Positions 25,588 to 35,089 of a stretch of 56,724 nt of DNA are shown piece after piece; the stretch's first letter is position 1; each line of letters begins with the position of its first letter. Location of the stretch: contig NZ_JAAVUN010000006.1 in NCBI RefSeq assembly GCF_012163155.1, forward strand, positions 1 through 56,724. Reading direction: 5' to 3'. This stretch comes from Kocuria subflava. GTDB taxonomy: Bacteria; Actinomycetota; Actinomycetes; Actinomycetales; Micrococcaceae. The translations under genes were made by a program, and so were the position numbers. The notes beneath the pieces are model-generated. The model was not told where the DNA came from. It saw only the letters and a program-made list of their open reading frames with translations, and did not search any database.

Positions 25588-26598
25588 TCAGTTGTCCTGG
25601 TGCCACCAGCGAGCGAAGTCGGCGGCAAAGTAGGTCAGCACGGTGTCCGCTCCCGCTCGGCGGATGGAGAGGATCGATTCTTCAACGGCCGCCCGGCGAT
25701 CAATCCAGCCGTTGGCCGCTGCAGCTTGAATCATGGAGTACTCACCGGAGATCTGGTAGGCGGAGACCGGAACCGGGGAGAGATCAGCCACCTCCCGCAC
25801 CATGTCCAGGTAGGACATGGCGGGTTTGACCATCACCATGTCCGCGCCTTCAGCCAGGTCCAGTTGCAGTTCCCGCAGGGCCTCGCGGCGATTGGCGGGA
25901 TCCATCTGGTAGGTCTTGCGGTCCCCGGTCAGGGTGGAGTCCACGGCCTCCCGGAACGGACCGTAAAAGGCGGAGGCGTACTTCACGGAGTAGGCCAGCA
26001 CGGAAACATCGGTGTGTCCGGCCTCATCCAGGGCCTGACGGATCACTCCCACCTGCCCGTCCATCATGCCGGAGGGGCCCAGGACGTGTGCGCCGGCCTG
26101 GGCTTGCGCCACGGCTGCCTGGGCGTAGAGATCCAGTGTGGCGTCGTTGTCCACCCGCCCCTGGGCGTCCAGTACGCCGCAGTGGCCGTGGTCGGTGAAT
26201 TCGTCCAGGCACAGATCCGCCATGACCAGGATGTCATCGCCAACCTCCGCGCGAACTTCATTGAGGGCCCGGTTGAGGATCCCGTCCTGTGCCAGGATTC
26301 CGGAGCCGGTGGCGTCCAAGGTAGTGGGCACGCCAAAGATCATGACACCGCCCAGACCGAGCTCCACTGCCTCTTGGGCAGCCTCCTTGAGCGATTCCAT
26401 GGAGTGCTGCACCACCCCGGGCATGGAGGTGATGGGCCGCGGTTGCCGTGCACCTTCCCGCACGAACACGGGCAGGATCAACTGACTGGGATGCACCCGG
26501 GTTTCCCGGACATGCGAGCGCATGACGGGCGTGGTGCGCAGCCGCCGCGGGCGGTACGGAAGGTTGCGGGGGTGGGTGATCTCTCCACCGGGGTTCAT
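25588..26598 (-). CDS. hemB: 5-aminolevulinate dehydratase (porphobilinogen synthase)
   Basis: 336 residues. Joins two 5-aminolevulinate molecules into porphobilinogen. The two Schiff-base lysines are in '[16 protein letters not shown]' and '[12 protein letters not shown]'. The metal motif reads '[16 protein letters not shown]', with Asp in place of a zinc-type Cys, so this is the magnesium-type enzyme. The ATG at 26598 overlaps the hemD stop (ATGA), which indicates coupled translation. Confidence 0.97.
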   Translation of the reverse strand: MNPGGEITHPRNLPYRPRRLRTTPVMRSHVRETRVHPSQLILPVFVREGARQPRPITSMPGVVQHSMESLKEAAQEAVELGLGGVMIFGVPTTLDATGSGILAQDGILNRALNEVRAEVGDDILVMADLCLDEFTDHGHCGVLDAQGRVDNDATLDLYAQAAVAQAQAGAHVLGPSGMMDGQVGVIRQALDEAGHTDVSVLAYSVKYASAFYGPFREAVDSTLTGDRKTYQMDPANRREALRELQLDLAEGADMVMVKPAMSYLDMVREVADLSPVPVSAYQISGEYSMIQAAAANGWIDRRAAVEESILSIRRAGADTVLTYFAADFARWWHQDN

Positions 26599-27539
26599 GC
26601 TCGGTTCTCCTTGACAGCGTGTTCCAGTGCATCCAGCAATCCGGCCGTATCCGGCACGGTGGCCGCAACGGCCTTCAGCCCCAGTTCCTGGGCCGCGTTC
26701 AGGGTGGGCTCCCCCATCACCGCGCAGGCCATGGGCTCCACGGTAACCGCGGGGGCTGGGGGTTTGCCGTCAGTGGATGCAAACAGTGCCCACAACAACG
26801 ACGGCGCCGTGGCCACCACCGCATCCACCGTCCCCCGGGCCAGTTCCTCCCGGGCACGATGTGGGTCCCACACGGCCACGGAACCAGTGCTGGTCACCTC
26901 CGTGAGAGGGCTGGCCGCCGGGAAGTCCACCATGCGGTAGGCCACGGCCGTCTCCACCCTCCAGCCTTTTGCCTCAAGCCCGTCACGCAAGGTGGCGCGT
27001 GCCCAGGCTGATTGGGGCAAGTACACCACAGCCGGGCCGGTGGCCGTTGGCTGGTTGACCTCCGCCGCATGGGGCCACACGTTCACCAACCCTGCGGCCG
27101 AAGACTGTTCGGGGGGTGGGACCAGATGCACCGGCAACCCGGCATTGCGTGCGGCCCGTGCGGTGGCCGCACCCACGGCGGCAATCTGAAGACCTCCGGC
27201 AACGGCTTGCGCCAGGTGCTCCCCCAGGTCAAGAGCCTGGTCATGGCGGGAGGAGTCGGGACTGCCGCCATCGGCACCTTCAACAACCGCCTGCAGGGCA
27301 CGCACGGTGTTGACGGAGGTGAACACCAACCATTCCCGTGCATCGGCGTCGGCCACCGTCCGCACCAGCTGGCTGAGGTCACGGGCTTCCTGTCCGGCCA
27401 CCGCTGCAGCCTGGTGCATGGGTGCCAGCACCGGCTCTGCCCCACGGTCACGCAGACCGGCCACCAGGTCACCGGCACGCTCCGGTGTGCGAGTCACCAG
27501 AACACGTAACCCACTGAGCACCGTGTCACCGCGGGGCAC
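26595..27539 (-). CDS. hemD: Uroporphyrinogen-III synthase
   Basis: About 314 residues. Closes and inverts ring D of hydroxymethylbilane. The N-terminal 'GLRVLVTRTPERAGDLVAGL' and the later 'VVATAPSLLWALFA' and 'ACAVMGEPTLNAAQELG' fit the two-lobed HemD fold. Sequence conservation in HemD is always low, so the position between hemC and hemB carries much of the weight. GTG 27539 is placed one base after the hemC stop; GTG 27521 is an alternative. A longer frame to 27635 overlaps hemC and is rejected. Confidence 0.9.
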   Translation of the reverse strand: MPRGDTVLSGLRVLVTRTPERAGDLVAGLRDRGAEPVLAPMHQAAAVAGQEARDLSQLVRTVADADAREWLVFTSVNTVRALQAVVEGADGGSPDSSRHDQALDLGEHLAQAVAGGLQIAAVGAATARAARNAGLPVHLVPPPEQSSAAGLVNVWPHAAEVNQPTATGPAVVYLPQSAWARATLRDGLEAKGWRVETAVAYRMVDFPAASPLTEVTSTGSVAVWDPHRAREELARGTVDAVVATAPSLLWALFASTDGKPPAPAVTVEPMACAVMGEPTLNAAQELGLKAVAATVPDTAGLLDALEHAVKENRA

Positions 27540-27540
27540 G

Positions 27541-28608
27541 TCAGCGCAGTCCAGCCAGTTCGGCAGCGCCGTCAGCCAGCAGCCCGTCACCCACTCGGCG
27601 TCCCAGTTCCCGGGCTGCATCCACGGAGAGCTCATCCGAGGCCTCGGTACGGCGCATCAGACGTGTTCCGTCCGGTGAGGCCACCGCAACCTGCAACACC
27701 AGCAGACCGTCCTCCACGGTGGCCAAGGTGCCCACCGGCGCCGCACAGCCGGCTTCCAGCCGCGCCAGCAAGGCACGTTCGGCGCTGACGGCCCAACGGG
27801 ATTCCACGTGATTGACGCGACTCAGGGCCGCAACCAGTGCTGCATCCAGCTCCGCCTGCCCTGGGCGTTGGGGTGTTCGGACGTGCTCCGGGACGTCTCC
27901 GTAGGCGCCCAAGGCCTGGGCTGCCAACTCGGCATCGGCATGCAGCACCTCCGCCCGCACCTCCAGGGCCAGAGCGCCTTGCCCCGGAGCCGGCAGCATG
28001 ACGGAGGGATCCAGGTGCTGGCTGATGTGGCCCTCAAGACCCAGACGCCGCAGGCCGGAGCTGGCCAACACCACCGCGTCCAAGTCACCGGGGCCGGAGG
28101 AATCCAGGCCCGCGACCCTGGCCAGACGGGTGGGCACGTTGCCGCGAATGTCCACCACGGTCACGTCCGGGCGGGCAGCCAACAGTTGGGCGACCCGCCT
28201 GGGTGAGCCTGTGCCGACGGTGGCACCCTCCGGGAGGTCTTCCAGCCTCAGACCGTCCCGAGCGCACAGCGCGTCCCGGGGGTCCTCACGCACTGGGACG
28301 GCCCCGATGGCCAGTCCCGGATGGGGTGCTGTGGGCAAATCCTTGAGGGAGTGCACGGCCAGATCCACCCGGCCATCCACCAGGGCGTGCCGCAGAGCAG
28401 CTGCAAAAACCCCGGTACCACCCAAAGCTGCCAAGGAGCCGGTGGCAACATCACCTTCCGTGCGGATGATCTCCAACTCATAGGCGGGCCCACCGGCTGC
28501 CACCAGGGCATCCGCGGCGTGCCCGGTCTGTGTGGTGGCAAGGGCGGAGCCACGGGTTCCGATCCGCAGAGTTGCAGGCCCCGTCACGGCAGGATCTTCC
28601 GGCATCAC
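27541..28608 (-). CDS. hemC: Porphobilinogen deaminase (hydroxymethylbilane synthase)
   Basis: 355 residues. Polymerises four porphobilinogens. Motifs: 'LRIGTRGSALATTQTG', 'VHSLKDLPTAPHPGLAIGAV', 'GTGSPRRVAQLLA' and the cofactor-binding Cys in 'LARLEAGCAAPVGTLA'. The GTG at 28608 overlaps the cpfC stop (GTGA); ATG 28605 is equally possible. The C-terminal domain is somewhat longer than in E. coli. Confidence 0.96.
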   Translation of the reverse strand: MMPEDPAVTGPATLRIGTRGSALATTQTGHAADALVAAGGPAYELEIIRTEGDVATGSLAALGGTGVFAAALRHALVDGRVDLAVHSLKDLPTAPHPGLAIGAVPVREDPRDALCARDGLRLEDLPEGATVGTGSPRRVAQLLAARPDVTVVDIRGNVPTRLARVAGLDSSGPGDLDAVVLASSGLRRLGLEGHISQHLDPSVMLPAPGQGALALEVRAEVLHADAELAAQALGAYGDVPEHVRTPQRPGQAELDAALVAALSRVNHVESRWAVSAERALLARLEAGCAAPVGTLATVEDGLLVLQVAVASPDGTRLMRRTEASDELSVDAARELGRRVGDGLLADGAAELAGLR

Positions 28609-29957
28609 GCCTGAACCACTGCGGCGACGTCGTCAAGGCCCACCGGCAAGGGTTCTGCCGGGGTGCGCTGCGAAATCGTGGGGCGCGGTTCAGTGGCCCC
28701 ACGCAGCACCTTGACGCAGCATTCAGCGGCACAGGTGTCAAACCAGGTGCCCTCCGCACACGCCGAAACGCGCGGCGGGGCGTCACGGCCCACCATCCGC
28801 TGTTCCAGCAGATCCACCAGAGCAGACACGAACGCGGGGTGAGTCCCCGGGGTGGCCGTGCGGATGAAAGCCAGGCCCTGCTCGCCGGCAGTTTCGGCGG
28901 CCTCGGTGTCCAGGTCCCAGATGACTTCCATGTGATCGGAGACAAAACCGATGGGCACCACAATCACCCCCGTGGCGCCGTCTTCAGCAGCCTTCTCAAT
29001 GGCGTCGTTGACGTCCGGCTCCAGCCACGGAACCTTGGGCGAACCGGAGCGGGACTGGAAAACCAATTCCCATTCCGGGGTTTCACCGGTGGCCCCACCA
29101 ATCCGGTTCATGATCTCCCGGGAAGCGGCCAGCAACTGGTGGACGTAGGCGGAGCCGCCCACAAACTGATCCCGCATCTGCTCCGGTCCGGAGGTCAGAC
29201 CGTCCACGTCCGGCACCGAGTGGGCAGCAAACAGGATGCGCACCGGGCCGTCCTGGAACGCCTCCTGTTCGGTGATCTGAGTCAATGCAGTCTGAAGTCC
29301 CTCCACAAAGGGAATCAGGAAGCCCTGGGAGTCGTAGTACTGGCGGATTTTGCGCACGGTCATCTGATCCACCAGCCCGGTCTCCTCCAGGGCCACCCCG
29401 TAGTCCTCGCGGTACTGGCGGCAGGAGGAGTACCCGGAGAACGCGGAGGTGGCCAACACCAGCACACGGTCCTTGCCGTCCTGGTGCAGCTGACGCAGAA
29501 CATCGGCCACGTAGGGGTCCCAGTTTCGGTTGGCCCACAGAATGGGCGTCTGGATCCCGCGGGCACGCATTTCCGTTTCCAGGGCTTCCCGCAGCGCACG
29601 GTTCTGGGCGTTGATCGGAGAGACCCCACCATTGGCACGGTAGTGGGTGGCCACTTCCTCCAGACGCTCGTCCGGGATGCCGCGTCCGCGGGTGACGTTG
29701 CGCAGGAACGGGATCACGTCATCCTGGCCCTCTGGACCACCAAAGCTGGAGAGCACCACGGCATCCCAGTCGGCGGGTGCATCGGCACGCGCCTGGCTCA
29801 GGGCTGCCGAGGACTCGTGATCACGTCCCGCAGCGGCACCGGCTCCACCGTCCGCTGCAATCCGCTCCAGTTCGGCACCCGTGGGAACCACCACGGCGGA
29901 GGGTGCCAGAGTTTCCTCCGGCTTGGCATCGTTGCCCGTGGATTCGTTGTGGCTCAC
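28605..29957 (-). CDS. cpfC: Coproporphyrin III ferrochelatase
   Basis: 450 residues, longer than typical because of an Ala-rich N-terminal extension of about 60 residues. Inserts iron into coproporphyrin III. 'VVLSSFGGPEGQDDVIPFL' opens the chelatase domain; the catalytic His is in 'ILFAAHSVPDVD' and the acidic partner in 'GFVSDHMEVIWDLDTEA'. The C-terminal 'ACAEGTWFDTCAAECC' gives the cysteines of the [2Fe-2S] cluster seen in actinobacterial enzymes. GTG 29957 overlaps the hemQ stop (GTGA). Together with hemQ and cgoX this shows the coproporphyrin-dependent route. Confidence 0.95.
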   Translation of the reverse strand: MSHNESTGNDAKPEETLAPSAVVVPTGAELERIAADGGAGAAAGRDHESSAALSQARADAPADWDAVVLSSFGGPEGQDDVIPFLRNVTRGRGIPDERLEEVATHYRANGGVSPINAQNRALREALETEMRARGIQTPILWANRNWDPYVADVLRQLHQDGKDRVLVLATSAFSGYSSCRQYREDYGVALEETGLVDQMTVRKIRQYYDSQGFLIPFVEGLQTALTQITEQEAFQDGPVRILFAAHSVPDVDGLTSGPEQMRDQFVGGSAYVHQLLAASREIMNRIGGATGETPEWELVFQSRSGSPKVPWLEPDVNDAIEKAAEDGATGVIVVPIGFVSDHMEVIWDLDTEAAETAGEQGLAFIRTATPGTHPAFVSALVDLLEQRMVGRDAPPRVSACAEGTWFDTCAAECCVKVLRGATEPRPTISQRTPAEPLPVGLDDVAAVVQA

Positions 29958-30685
29958 TGAAGGACCTCCAGAAGTTCGGTGGTGTTCACGCGACGGCCCG
30001 TGTAGAACGGGATCTCCTCACGCACGTACAGGCGGGCCTCCGTGTTTCGGAAGTGGCGCATGATGTCCACCAGATCCACCAGTTCGGGGGCTTCCAGTCC
30101 CAGAAGCCACTCGTAGTCGTTGAGGCCAAAGCAGGCGATGGTGTTGGGCTGGACCTGCGGGTAATCGCGGCCCTTCATGCCGTGGCTGCGCAGGATCTGG
30201 GACCGGCGTTCGGCATCCATGTAGTACCAGTCGTAGGAACGCACAAACGGGTAGACGCACAGCCAGGCACCCGGTTCGGTGCCTCGAGCGTAGGACGGCA
30301 GGTGGTTGCTGGTGAACTCCGCATCACGGTGCACACCCATGGAGGACCACACCTGGTGGGTTCCACTCATCATGGCGGTGCGGCGGATCTTGCGCAGTGC
30401 CGCTTGCAGCGCCTGGGGGTCCTCACCGTGCAGCCACACCATCACGTCAGCATCATTGCGCTGCCCGGAGACGTCGTAGGTGCCGCGCACGGTCACACCC
30501 TGGGCCTGGAGTTCGGCCACCAGGGAGTCATATTCCTGCACGGCAGCCGCTTCCTGGGAGGCCTCCAGCGCCACACGGTTGGTGTCACGGGCGTAGACGG
30601 ACCACACCGCCCAGTACAGGGTTTCCTGCCCCTGGTTCTGACCAGTTTCCTCGGCTGCCTGGCTGCTGTGTGCGTGCTCGCTCAC
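29954..30685 (-). CDS. hemQ: Coproheme decarboxylase (ChdC/HemQ)
   Basis: About 243 residues, chlorite-dismutase-like family. Converts coproheme to protoheme with peroxide. 'LYWAVWSVYARD' opens the first ferredoxin-like fold, 'CVYPFVRSYDWYYMD' holds the catalytic Tyr, and 'ILRSHGMKGRDYPQVQPNT' contains the heme-ligand His. GTG 30685 is preferred: a GGAAG stretch lies upstream and the protein then begins 'MSEHAHSSQ'; ATG 30706 lacks a ribosome site. It overlaps the start of cpfC. Confidence 0.95.
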   Translation of the reverse strand: MSEHAHSSQAAEETGQNQGQETLYWAVWSVYARDTNRVALEASQEAAAVQEYDSLVAELQAQGVTVRGTYDVSGQRNDADVMVWLHGEDPQALQAALRKIRRTAMMSGTHQVWSSMGVHRDAEFTSNHLPSYARGTEPGAWLCVYPFVRSYDWYYMDAERRSQILRSHGMKGRDYPQVQPNTIACFGLNDYEWLLGLEAPELVDLVDIMRHFRNTEARLYVREEIPFYTGRRVNTTELLEVLQ

Positions 30686-30801
30686 GGTTTTCCACTTCCT
30701 CGTCATCTGCGATGGTGAGCCGACGGTGCGGGCTGCATACCCGCAGGCGGCTCGGTGATGGTGTGTTCAGTTTTTGCTCGGGCTGCTTGCTGCTTACCGC
30801 C

Positions 30802-32292
30802 TCAGTCCGGAGCCGGGTGCACTCCCCTGCTGGCCAGTAGCGCTGCAACCTGCGCCCTGGTGTCAGCAACGACGGCGGCCAGGCCCGTCCCAGCCAACCA
30901 CGCCCCCACGGCAATGGCGCTGGGCAGGCGCGAAACTCCCTCCCGGACCTTGATCACACGTTCCGGGTGTCCGGCCGACGGGCGGCTGAGGGCCTGTTCC
31001 CACCGGACTACGTCCGCATCCACCAGGTCTTGGGGCTCGATCGGTACGCCCAACAACCGGGAGGCATCCCGTAGAGCCAGTCTGACCAGCTGGTCATCGG
31101 AAAGCTCCAGTTCCGGCGCCGGTTGGGCATCGGTTCCACCACCGCGTCCGTAGGACAACCGGACCACGTGGCGCCCTTCTGGCAGCGCATCACGGACCCA
31201 TTCCCACTTGGCGCTGGCATGGGTCATGGCCTTGGCCCGGACATCCGTCACGGCCGGTGATACCAGGACCCCGGTGCCACGCGGAGCGGAATCCAACGCA
31301 GGGCAGTCAACCACCAGGGTTGCCAGGGCAACCCGGGGGCTGGGGTCAGGTTGCAGGTGGGAGAACTCGGGGTCGGCGCCGGAGAGCAGACGAATGGCGC
31401 TGGTGCCATCAGCTGCCATGACCAGCAGCTCACCGCGGGCAATCGCGGTCTTGTCACCGGCCTCGGGTTGACGCTGCACCACCATCCAGCCATCCCGGCG
31501 CGGGTCCCGGTCCAGTGCCAGGACGTCGTATCCGGCCACCAGCTTGACTCCACGCCGGGTCAGGTCGCGGACCAGTGCTTCAGCCAGAACGTTCATGCCA
31601 CCGCGCAGGCTGGCAACGTTCTGCCCAGCCGGGGTTGCCGCGCGCAGGGAGGCGGCAGCAGCCACCAGTGAGCCCTTCTCCCGCAAGGCTTGCTTGAGTC
31701 CCGGGGCCACCGCGTCCACATCCAGATCATCCGGGTGCAGGGAATGGACACCCAGCGTGAAGGGGGCCACCAATTTGTCCACGACGGCGGAGCCCATCCT
31801 GGCGCGCACCAGCTCACCCACGGTGGTGGCCTGGGACCCGATCCGGGCGGGACGCTTCAGATCTTGTTTGGCCCGCCACCAGCCCAGGCGGCCCAGGGTC
31901 TGACGCAGTGCGTCACTGCTCAGGTCTCCCGGAATGCCCAGCACACCGGAGCGCTCACCGGGCCGGGCTCCGTCGGGAAGGTATACCCAGGATCCAGCTT
32001 GATTCGGGGTGCACACACGATCCGTCAAACCGAGTTCATCAATCAGAGCCGCAACGTCCGGAGTGCGAGTGGCAAAGGACTCGGCACCGGAATCGAACAC
32101 CGATTCAGCCACCATGTGCGAACCCACAGCACCGCCGAACTGCGGGCGGGACTCCACCAAGCTGACCCGCAGACCGGCCTTGGCCAGATCCCGTGCCGCC
32201 ACCAGTCCGGCAATGCCACCACCCACCACCAACGCGCTGCGAGGCTTGCGCGGGAGGAACACGGACGCACTCCGATCCGAGCTGGTGGTCAC
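30802..32292 (-). CDS. cgoX: Coproporphyrinogen III oxidase (CgoX/HemY type)
   Basis: 496 residues, FAD-dependent. The N-terminal dinucleotide motif is 'ALVVGGGIAGLVAARDLAKAG' preceded by a basic leader; 'FGGAVGSH' and 'ESFATRTPDVAALIDELGL' are typical of HemY/HemG proteins, and the C-terminal 'AIAVGAWLAGTGLAAVVAD' closes the FAD site. In the coproporphyrin route it oxidises coproporphyrinogen III. The GTG at 32292 has AAAGGAG 8 nt upstream. A gap of 116 bases separates it from hemQ. Confidence 0.94.
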   Translation of the reverse strand: MTTSSDRSASVFLPRKPRSALVVGGGIAGLVAARDLAKAGLRVSLVESRPQFGGAVGSHMVAESVFDSGAESFATRTPDVAALIDELGLTDRVCTPNQAGSWVYLPDGARPGERSGVLGIPGDLSSDALRQTLGRLGWWRAKQDLKRPARIGSQATTVGELVRARMGSAVVDKLVAPFTLGVHSLHPDDLDVDAVAPGLKQALREKGSLVAAAASLRAATPAGQNVASLRGGMNVLAEALVRDLTRRGVKLVAGYDVLALDRDPRRDGWMVVQRQPEAGDKTAIARGELLVMAADGTSAIRLLSGADPEFSHLQPDPSPRVALATLVVDCPALDSAPRGTGVLVSPAVTDVRAKAMTHASAKWEWVRDALPEGRHVVRLSYGRGGGTDAQPAPELELSDDQLVRLALRDASRLLGVPIEPQDLVDADVVRWEQALSRPSAGHPERVIKVREGVSRLPSAIAVGAWLAGTGLAAVVADTRAQVAALLASRGVHPAPD

Positions 32293-32304
32293 CGCTGGGC
32301 TCCT

Positions 32305-32344
32305 TTCAGATGTAGGCCGGACGGTTCAGATGTAGGCCTGACGG
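32305..32344. repeat. 20-bp tandem duplication between hemE and cgoX
   Basis: Units TTCAGATGTAGGCCGGACGG (32305-32324) and TTCAGATGTAGGCCTGACGG (32325-32344) differ at one base. They lie just upstream of the cgoX ribosome site on the minus strand, within the 106-base gap between the two heme genes. Confidence 0.85.
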
Positions 32345-32398
32345 TCATGGGATTCAGGTGCTGAGGACTGCACGTGGTTCAGGCAGCCGCAACCATGC

Positions 32399-33550
32399 TC
32401 AACCGGTTGTCCCCGCGGGGTTCTGGTGGATGTACTCCACCAGGTCAGTGAGCACATCGGGGTTCGTGTGCGGCGGAACTCCGTGCCCCAGGTTCACCAC
32501 GTGGCCCGGGGCCAGGGCGCCACCGCGCAGCACCTCGTCCACGTGCCGGTACAGCACCGAACGCGGCGCAGGCAGCAGTGCCGGATCAATGTTGCCCTGC
32601 ACCACGGTGCGCCCACCCAGGCGCCGATTGGCTTCCTGCAACGGGATGCGGTGATCCACACCCACGGCCTCGGCACCAGCATCACGCATGGCCCCCAGCA
32701 GTTCACCGGTTCCGGTGCCGAAGTGGATACGCGGCACGGGAGTGTCCGCAACAGCTGACAGCGCGGTGGCGGAATGACCCACCACGTGGTCCAGGTAGTC
32801 GGACACGGACAGGGACCCCGCCCAGGAGTCAAAGAGCTGCACGGCGGAGGCACCGGCCATCACCTGTGCCCGCAAGAACGCACCGGAGGCTCGCGCGGCC
32901 CAGTCGGCCAGGGCCTCCCAGGTGTCCGGATCCGCGTGCATCATGGTGCGCGGCAGCAGGTGGTCACGGGACGGGCCGCCCTCCACCATGTATGCGGCCA
33001 CTGTGAACGGGGCACCGGCAAAACCGATCAGCGGGGTGCTGCCCAGTTCAGCAACGGTCAAGGCCACGGCTTCACGGATGGGTTCCAGAGCGGCGTCGTC
33101 GATCTCCGGCAGAGCGGCAACATCTGCAGCCGTTCGGACCGGGGTGTCAAGGACCGGACCCTTGCCGGGCACGATCTCCACGCCCACCCCGGCCAACCGC
33201 AGGGGCACCACGATGTCCGAGAAGAAGATCCCGGCATCCACGTTGTGGCGGCGCACCGGTTGAAGGGTGATCTCCGCAGCCAGATCGGGTGTCAGGCAGG
33301 CATCCAGCATGGCGTTGCCTTCCCGGGCTGCACGGTACTCCGGCAGCGAGCGCCCCGCCTGGCGCATGAACCACACGGGCCGCCGCGACGGCTTCCGAGC
33401 GGTCAAGGCCTGCAGCAACGGCGCGTCAACGGTGCCTCCGGCGCGCAGAGGATGCTGCTGGGGAAGGTTGTGGAATCCGCGGCGGAAACCTGCGGGAGCG
33501 GAGTCATCGGTCACGTCACTGTGACCGGAAGTTGAGGGTGCAGTAGTCAT
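32399..33550 (-). CDS. hemE: Uroporphyrinogen decarboxylase
   Basis: About 383 residues. Removes four carboxyl groups from uroporphyrinogen III to give coproporphyrinogen III. Signature 'RPVWFMRQAGRSLPEYRAAR', then 'DAGIFFSDIVVPL', 'IGFAGAPFTVAAYMVEGG' and 'VQLFDSWAGSLS'. ATG 33550 or ATG 33559 are both possible; the longer frame to 33805 overlaps the hemA promoter and is unlikely. A CACAAT box ends 7 nt before ATG 33550, so it may be leaderless. First gene of the heme operon, divergent from hemA. Confidence 0.96.
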   Translation of the reverse strand: MTTAPSTSGHSDVTDDSAPAGFRRGFHNLPQQHPLRAGGTVDAPLLQALTARKPSRRPVWFMRQAGRSLPEYRAAREGNAMLDACLTPDLAAEITLQPVRRHNVDAGIFFSDIVVPLRLAGVGVEIVPGKGPVLDTPVRTAADVAALPEIDDAALEPIREAVALTVAELGSTPLIGFAGAPFTVAAYMVEGGPSRDHLLPRTMMHADPDTWEALADWAARASGAFLRAQVMAGASAVQLFDSWAGSLSVSDYLDHVVGHSATALSAVADTPVPRIHFGTGTGELLGAMRDAGAEAVGVDHRIPLQEANRRLGGRTVVQGNIDPALLPAPRSVLYRHVDEVLRGGALAPGHVVNLGHGVPPHTNPDVLTDLVEYIHQNPAGTTG

Positions 33551-33714
33551 CACTGCCATTGTGCCAAGCACCGTCCGGGACTTTGGTGACGCCTCGTCAT
33601 TGGGCAGGCGTATCACTCGTGCGGCCTGCACCACCGCAGCACCGGCCCTACGTCGGCGCGTGCGCGGCCACGTGGTGCGCCACACTGCTGAGGCACAGAC
33701 AGCGGTCTGCGCGT

Positions 33715-33720
33715 TACGAT
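33715..33720 (+). promoter_or_regulatory. -10 box of hemA
   Basis: TACGAT lies 9 nt before GTG 33730. There is no ribosome site before the start, so hemA is probably leaderless or nearly so. The 179 bases between hemE and hemA must hold both promoters. Confidence 0.4.
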
Positions 33721-33729
33721 GCTTGCACT

Positions 33730-35073
33730 GTGGTGCTCTTTTCACTGGTGGCCTCACACCGCGATGTTGACCTGACAACCGTTGCCCGCCTGGCAGACGG
33801 TGCAAGAGGTCTGCCCTCTGACCTGGTGGGATCCGGTCTGCTCAACGGCGCCGTGGCCCTGTCCACCTGCAACCGGCTGGAGCTCTACGGGGAGATCAAC
33901 ACCCCCACCCAGGATGCTGCGGCCCTGAGGGAAACGCGCGCCGAGCTGGTGGGTCTGTTGGCCGAACGGGCCGGATTCGATCCCCAGGACGTGGCCCATG
34001 GAGTGCAACTGCTGACCGAGGACGACGCCGCACGTCACCTGTTCACCGTGGTCTCCGGCCTGGAATCGGCAGTGGTGGGTGAACGTGAGATCACCGGCCA
34101 GGTGCGGCGAGCCCTGACCGAGGCCCAGCGTGACGGCACCGCCAGCGGTGAGCTGGTCAGGCTGTTCGAGGCCGCCGCCCACACTGCCCGCGAGGTGGGA
34201 ACCCACACCAGTTTGGGTGAACGGGGCCGCTCCATCGTGTCCGTGGCCCTGGATCTTGCCGACGACGTCACCGACGGACAGTGGCCGGACCGACGCGCCC
34301 TGGTGTTCGGAACCGGAGCCTATGCGGGCGCCACCATGGCCGCGCTGCGTGACCGGGGCTGTGCGGACATTGAGGTCTATTCGGCCTCCGGGCGCGCGGA
34401 ACAGTTCACCGCCAACCGCGGTGGCACCCCCGTGGCATCCGATGACCTGGAAGACGCCCTGAACCGGTGCGACGTCGTGATCGGATGTTCCGGTGGAGCA
34501 GAACCCATGCCGGCCCAGGACATGCCGACCAATGCCCTGACCGTGGTGGACCTGGCTCTGTCCCGGGACTTCGATCCTTCCGTGGCAGACCTTCCCCACG
34601 TGGAGCTGATCACGCTGGAATCCGTGAAGTTGGCTGCACCGGAGGAAACCGGGGAGTCCGTGACGGCTGCCCAGCGCATCGTGGACCAGGCCGCTGACCG
34701 GTTCAAGAACCAGCGCACGGGCAGGGACATGAGCTCTGCCATCGTGGCCTTGCGCAAACACACCATGGGTGTCCTGGAGCAGGAGCTGGATAAGATCCGC
34801 CAGCAGCACGGATGCACCGGGGCCCATGAGGAAATCGAGTTCGCCATGCGCCGCATGGTCAAGTCCCTTTTGCACCAACCCACCGTGCGCGCACGGAAAA
34901 TGGCTGCCGAGGGCCGTGCCGAGGACTACCTGATGGGCCTGGAGGCCTTGTTCGGCATAGAAGTTCCAGCGGCCCAGGCGCCCGCCCAAGAATCCGGCAC
35001 GAATGCTGCCGTGAGCGGCCAACACACCACCTCCGAGCCGCGCCTGCCCTCCGCACCGCGCGCCGCCGGCTGA
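33730..35073 (+). CDS. hemA: Glutamyl-tRNA reductase
   Basis: 447 residues. Reduces glutamyl-tRNA to glutamate-1-semialdehyde, the first committed step. The catalytic Cys is in 'ALSTCNRLELYGE'; 'ESAVVGEREITGQVRRAL' is the substrate motif; an NADPH-binding region follows ('ALVFGTGAYAGATMAALRDRG'), then the C-terminal dimerisation helices with 'MRRMVKSLLHQPTVRARKMA'. The last 45 residues are Ala/Pro-rich and probably disordered. GTG 33730 gives 'MVLFSLVASHRDVDL', as in relatives. Upstream open frame to 33559 is noncoding in appearance. Divergent from the other heme genes. Confidence 0.95.
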   Translation: MVLFSLVASHRDVDLTTVARLADGARGLPSDLVGSGLLNGAVALSTCNRLELYGEINTPTQDAAALRETRAELVGLLAERAGFDPQDVAHGVQLLTEDDAARHLFTVVSGLESAVVGEREITGQVRRALTEAQRDGTASGELVRLFEAAAHTAREVGTHTSLGERGRSIVSVALDLADDVTDGQWPDRRALVFGTGAYAGATMAALRDRGCADIEVYSASGRAEQFTANRGGTPVASDDLEDALNRCDVVIGCSGGAEPMPAQDMPTNALTVVDLALSRDFDPSVADLPHVELITLESVKLAAPEETGESVTAAQRIVDQAADRFKNQRTGRDMSSAIVALRKHTMGVLEQELDKIRQQHGCTGAHEEIEFAMRRMVKSLLHQPTVRARKMAAEGRAEDYLMGLEALFGIEVPAAQAPAQESGTNAAVSGQHTTSEPRLPSAPRAAG

Positions 35074-35089
35074 ACCGGCAGGAGTTCCC

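Noticed and set aside
26595-27635. Longer hemD start at 27635
   Set aside because: It would overlap hemC by about 95 bases and adds sequence unlike HemD.
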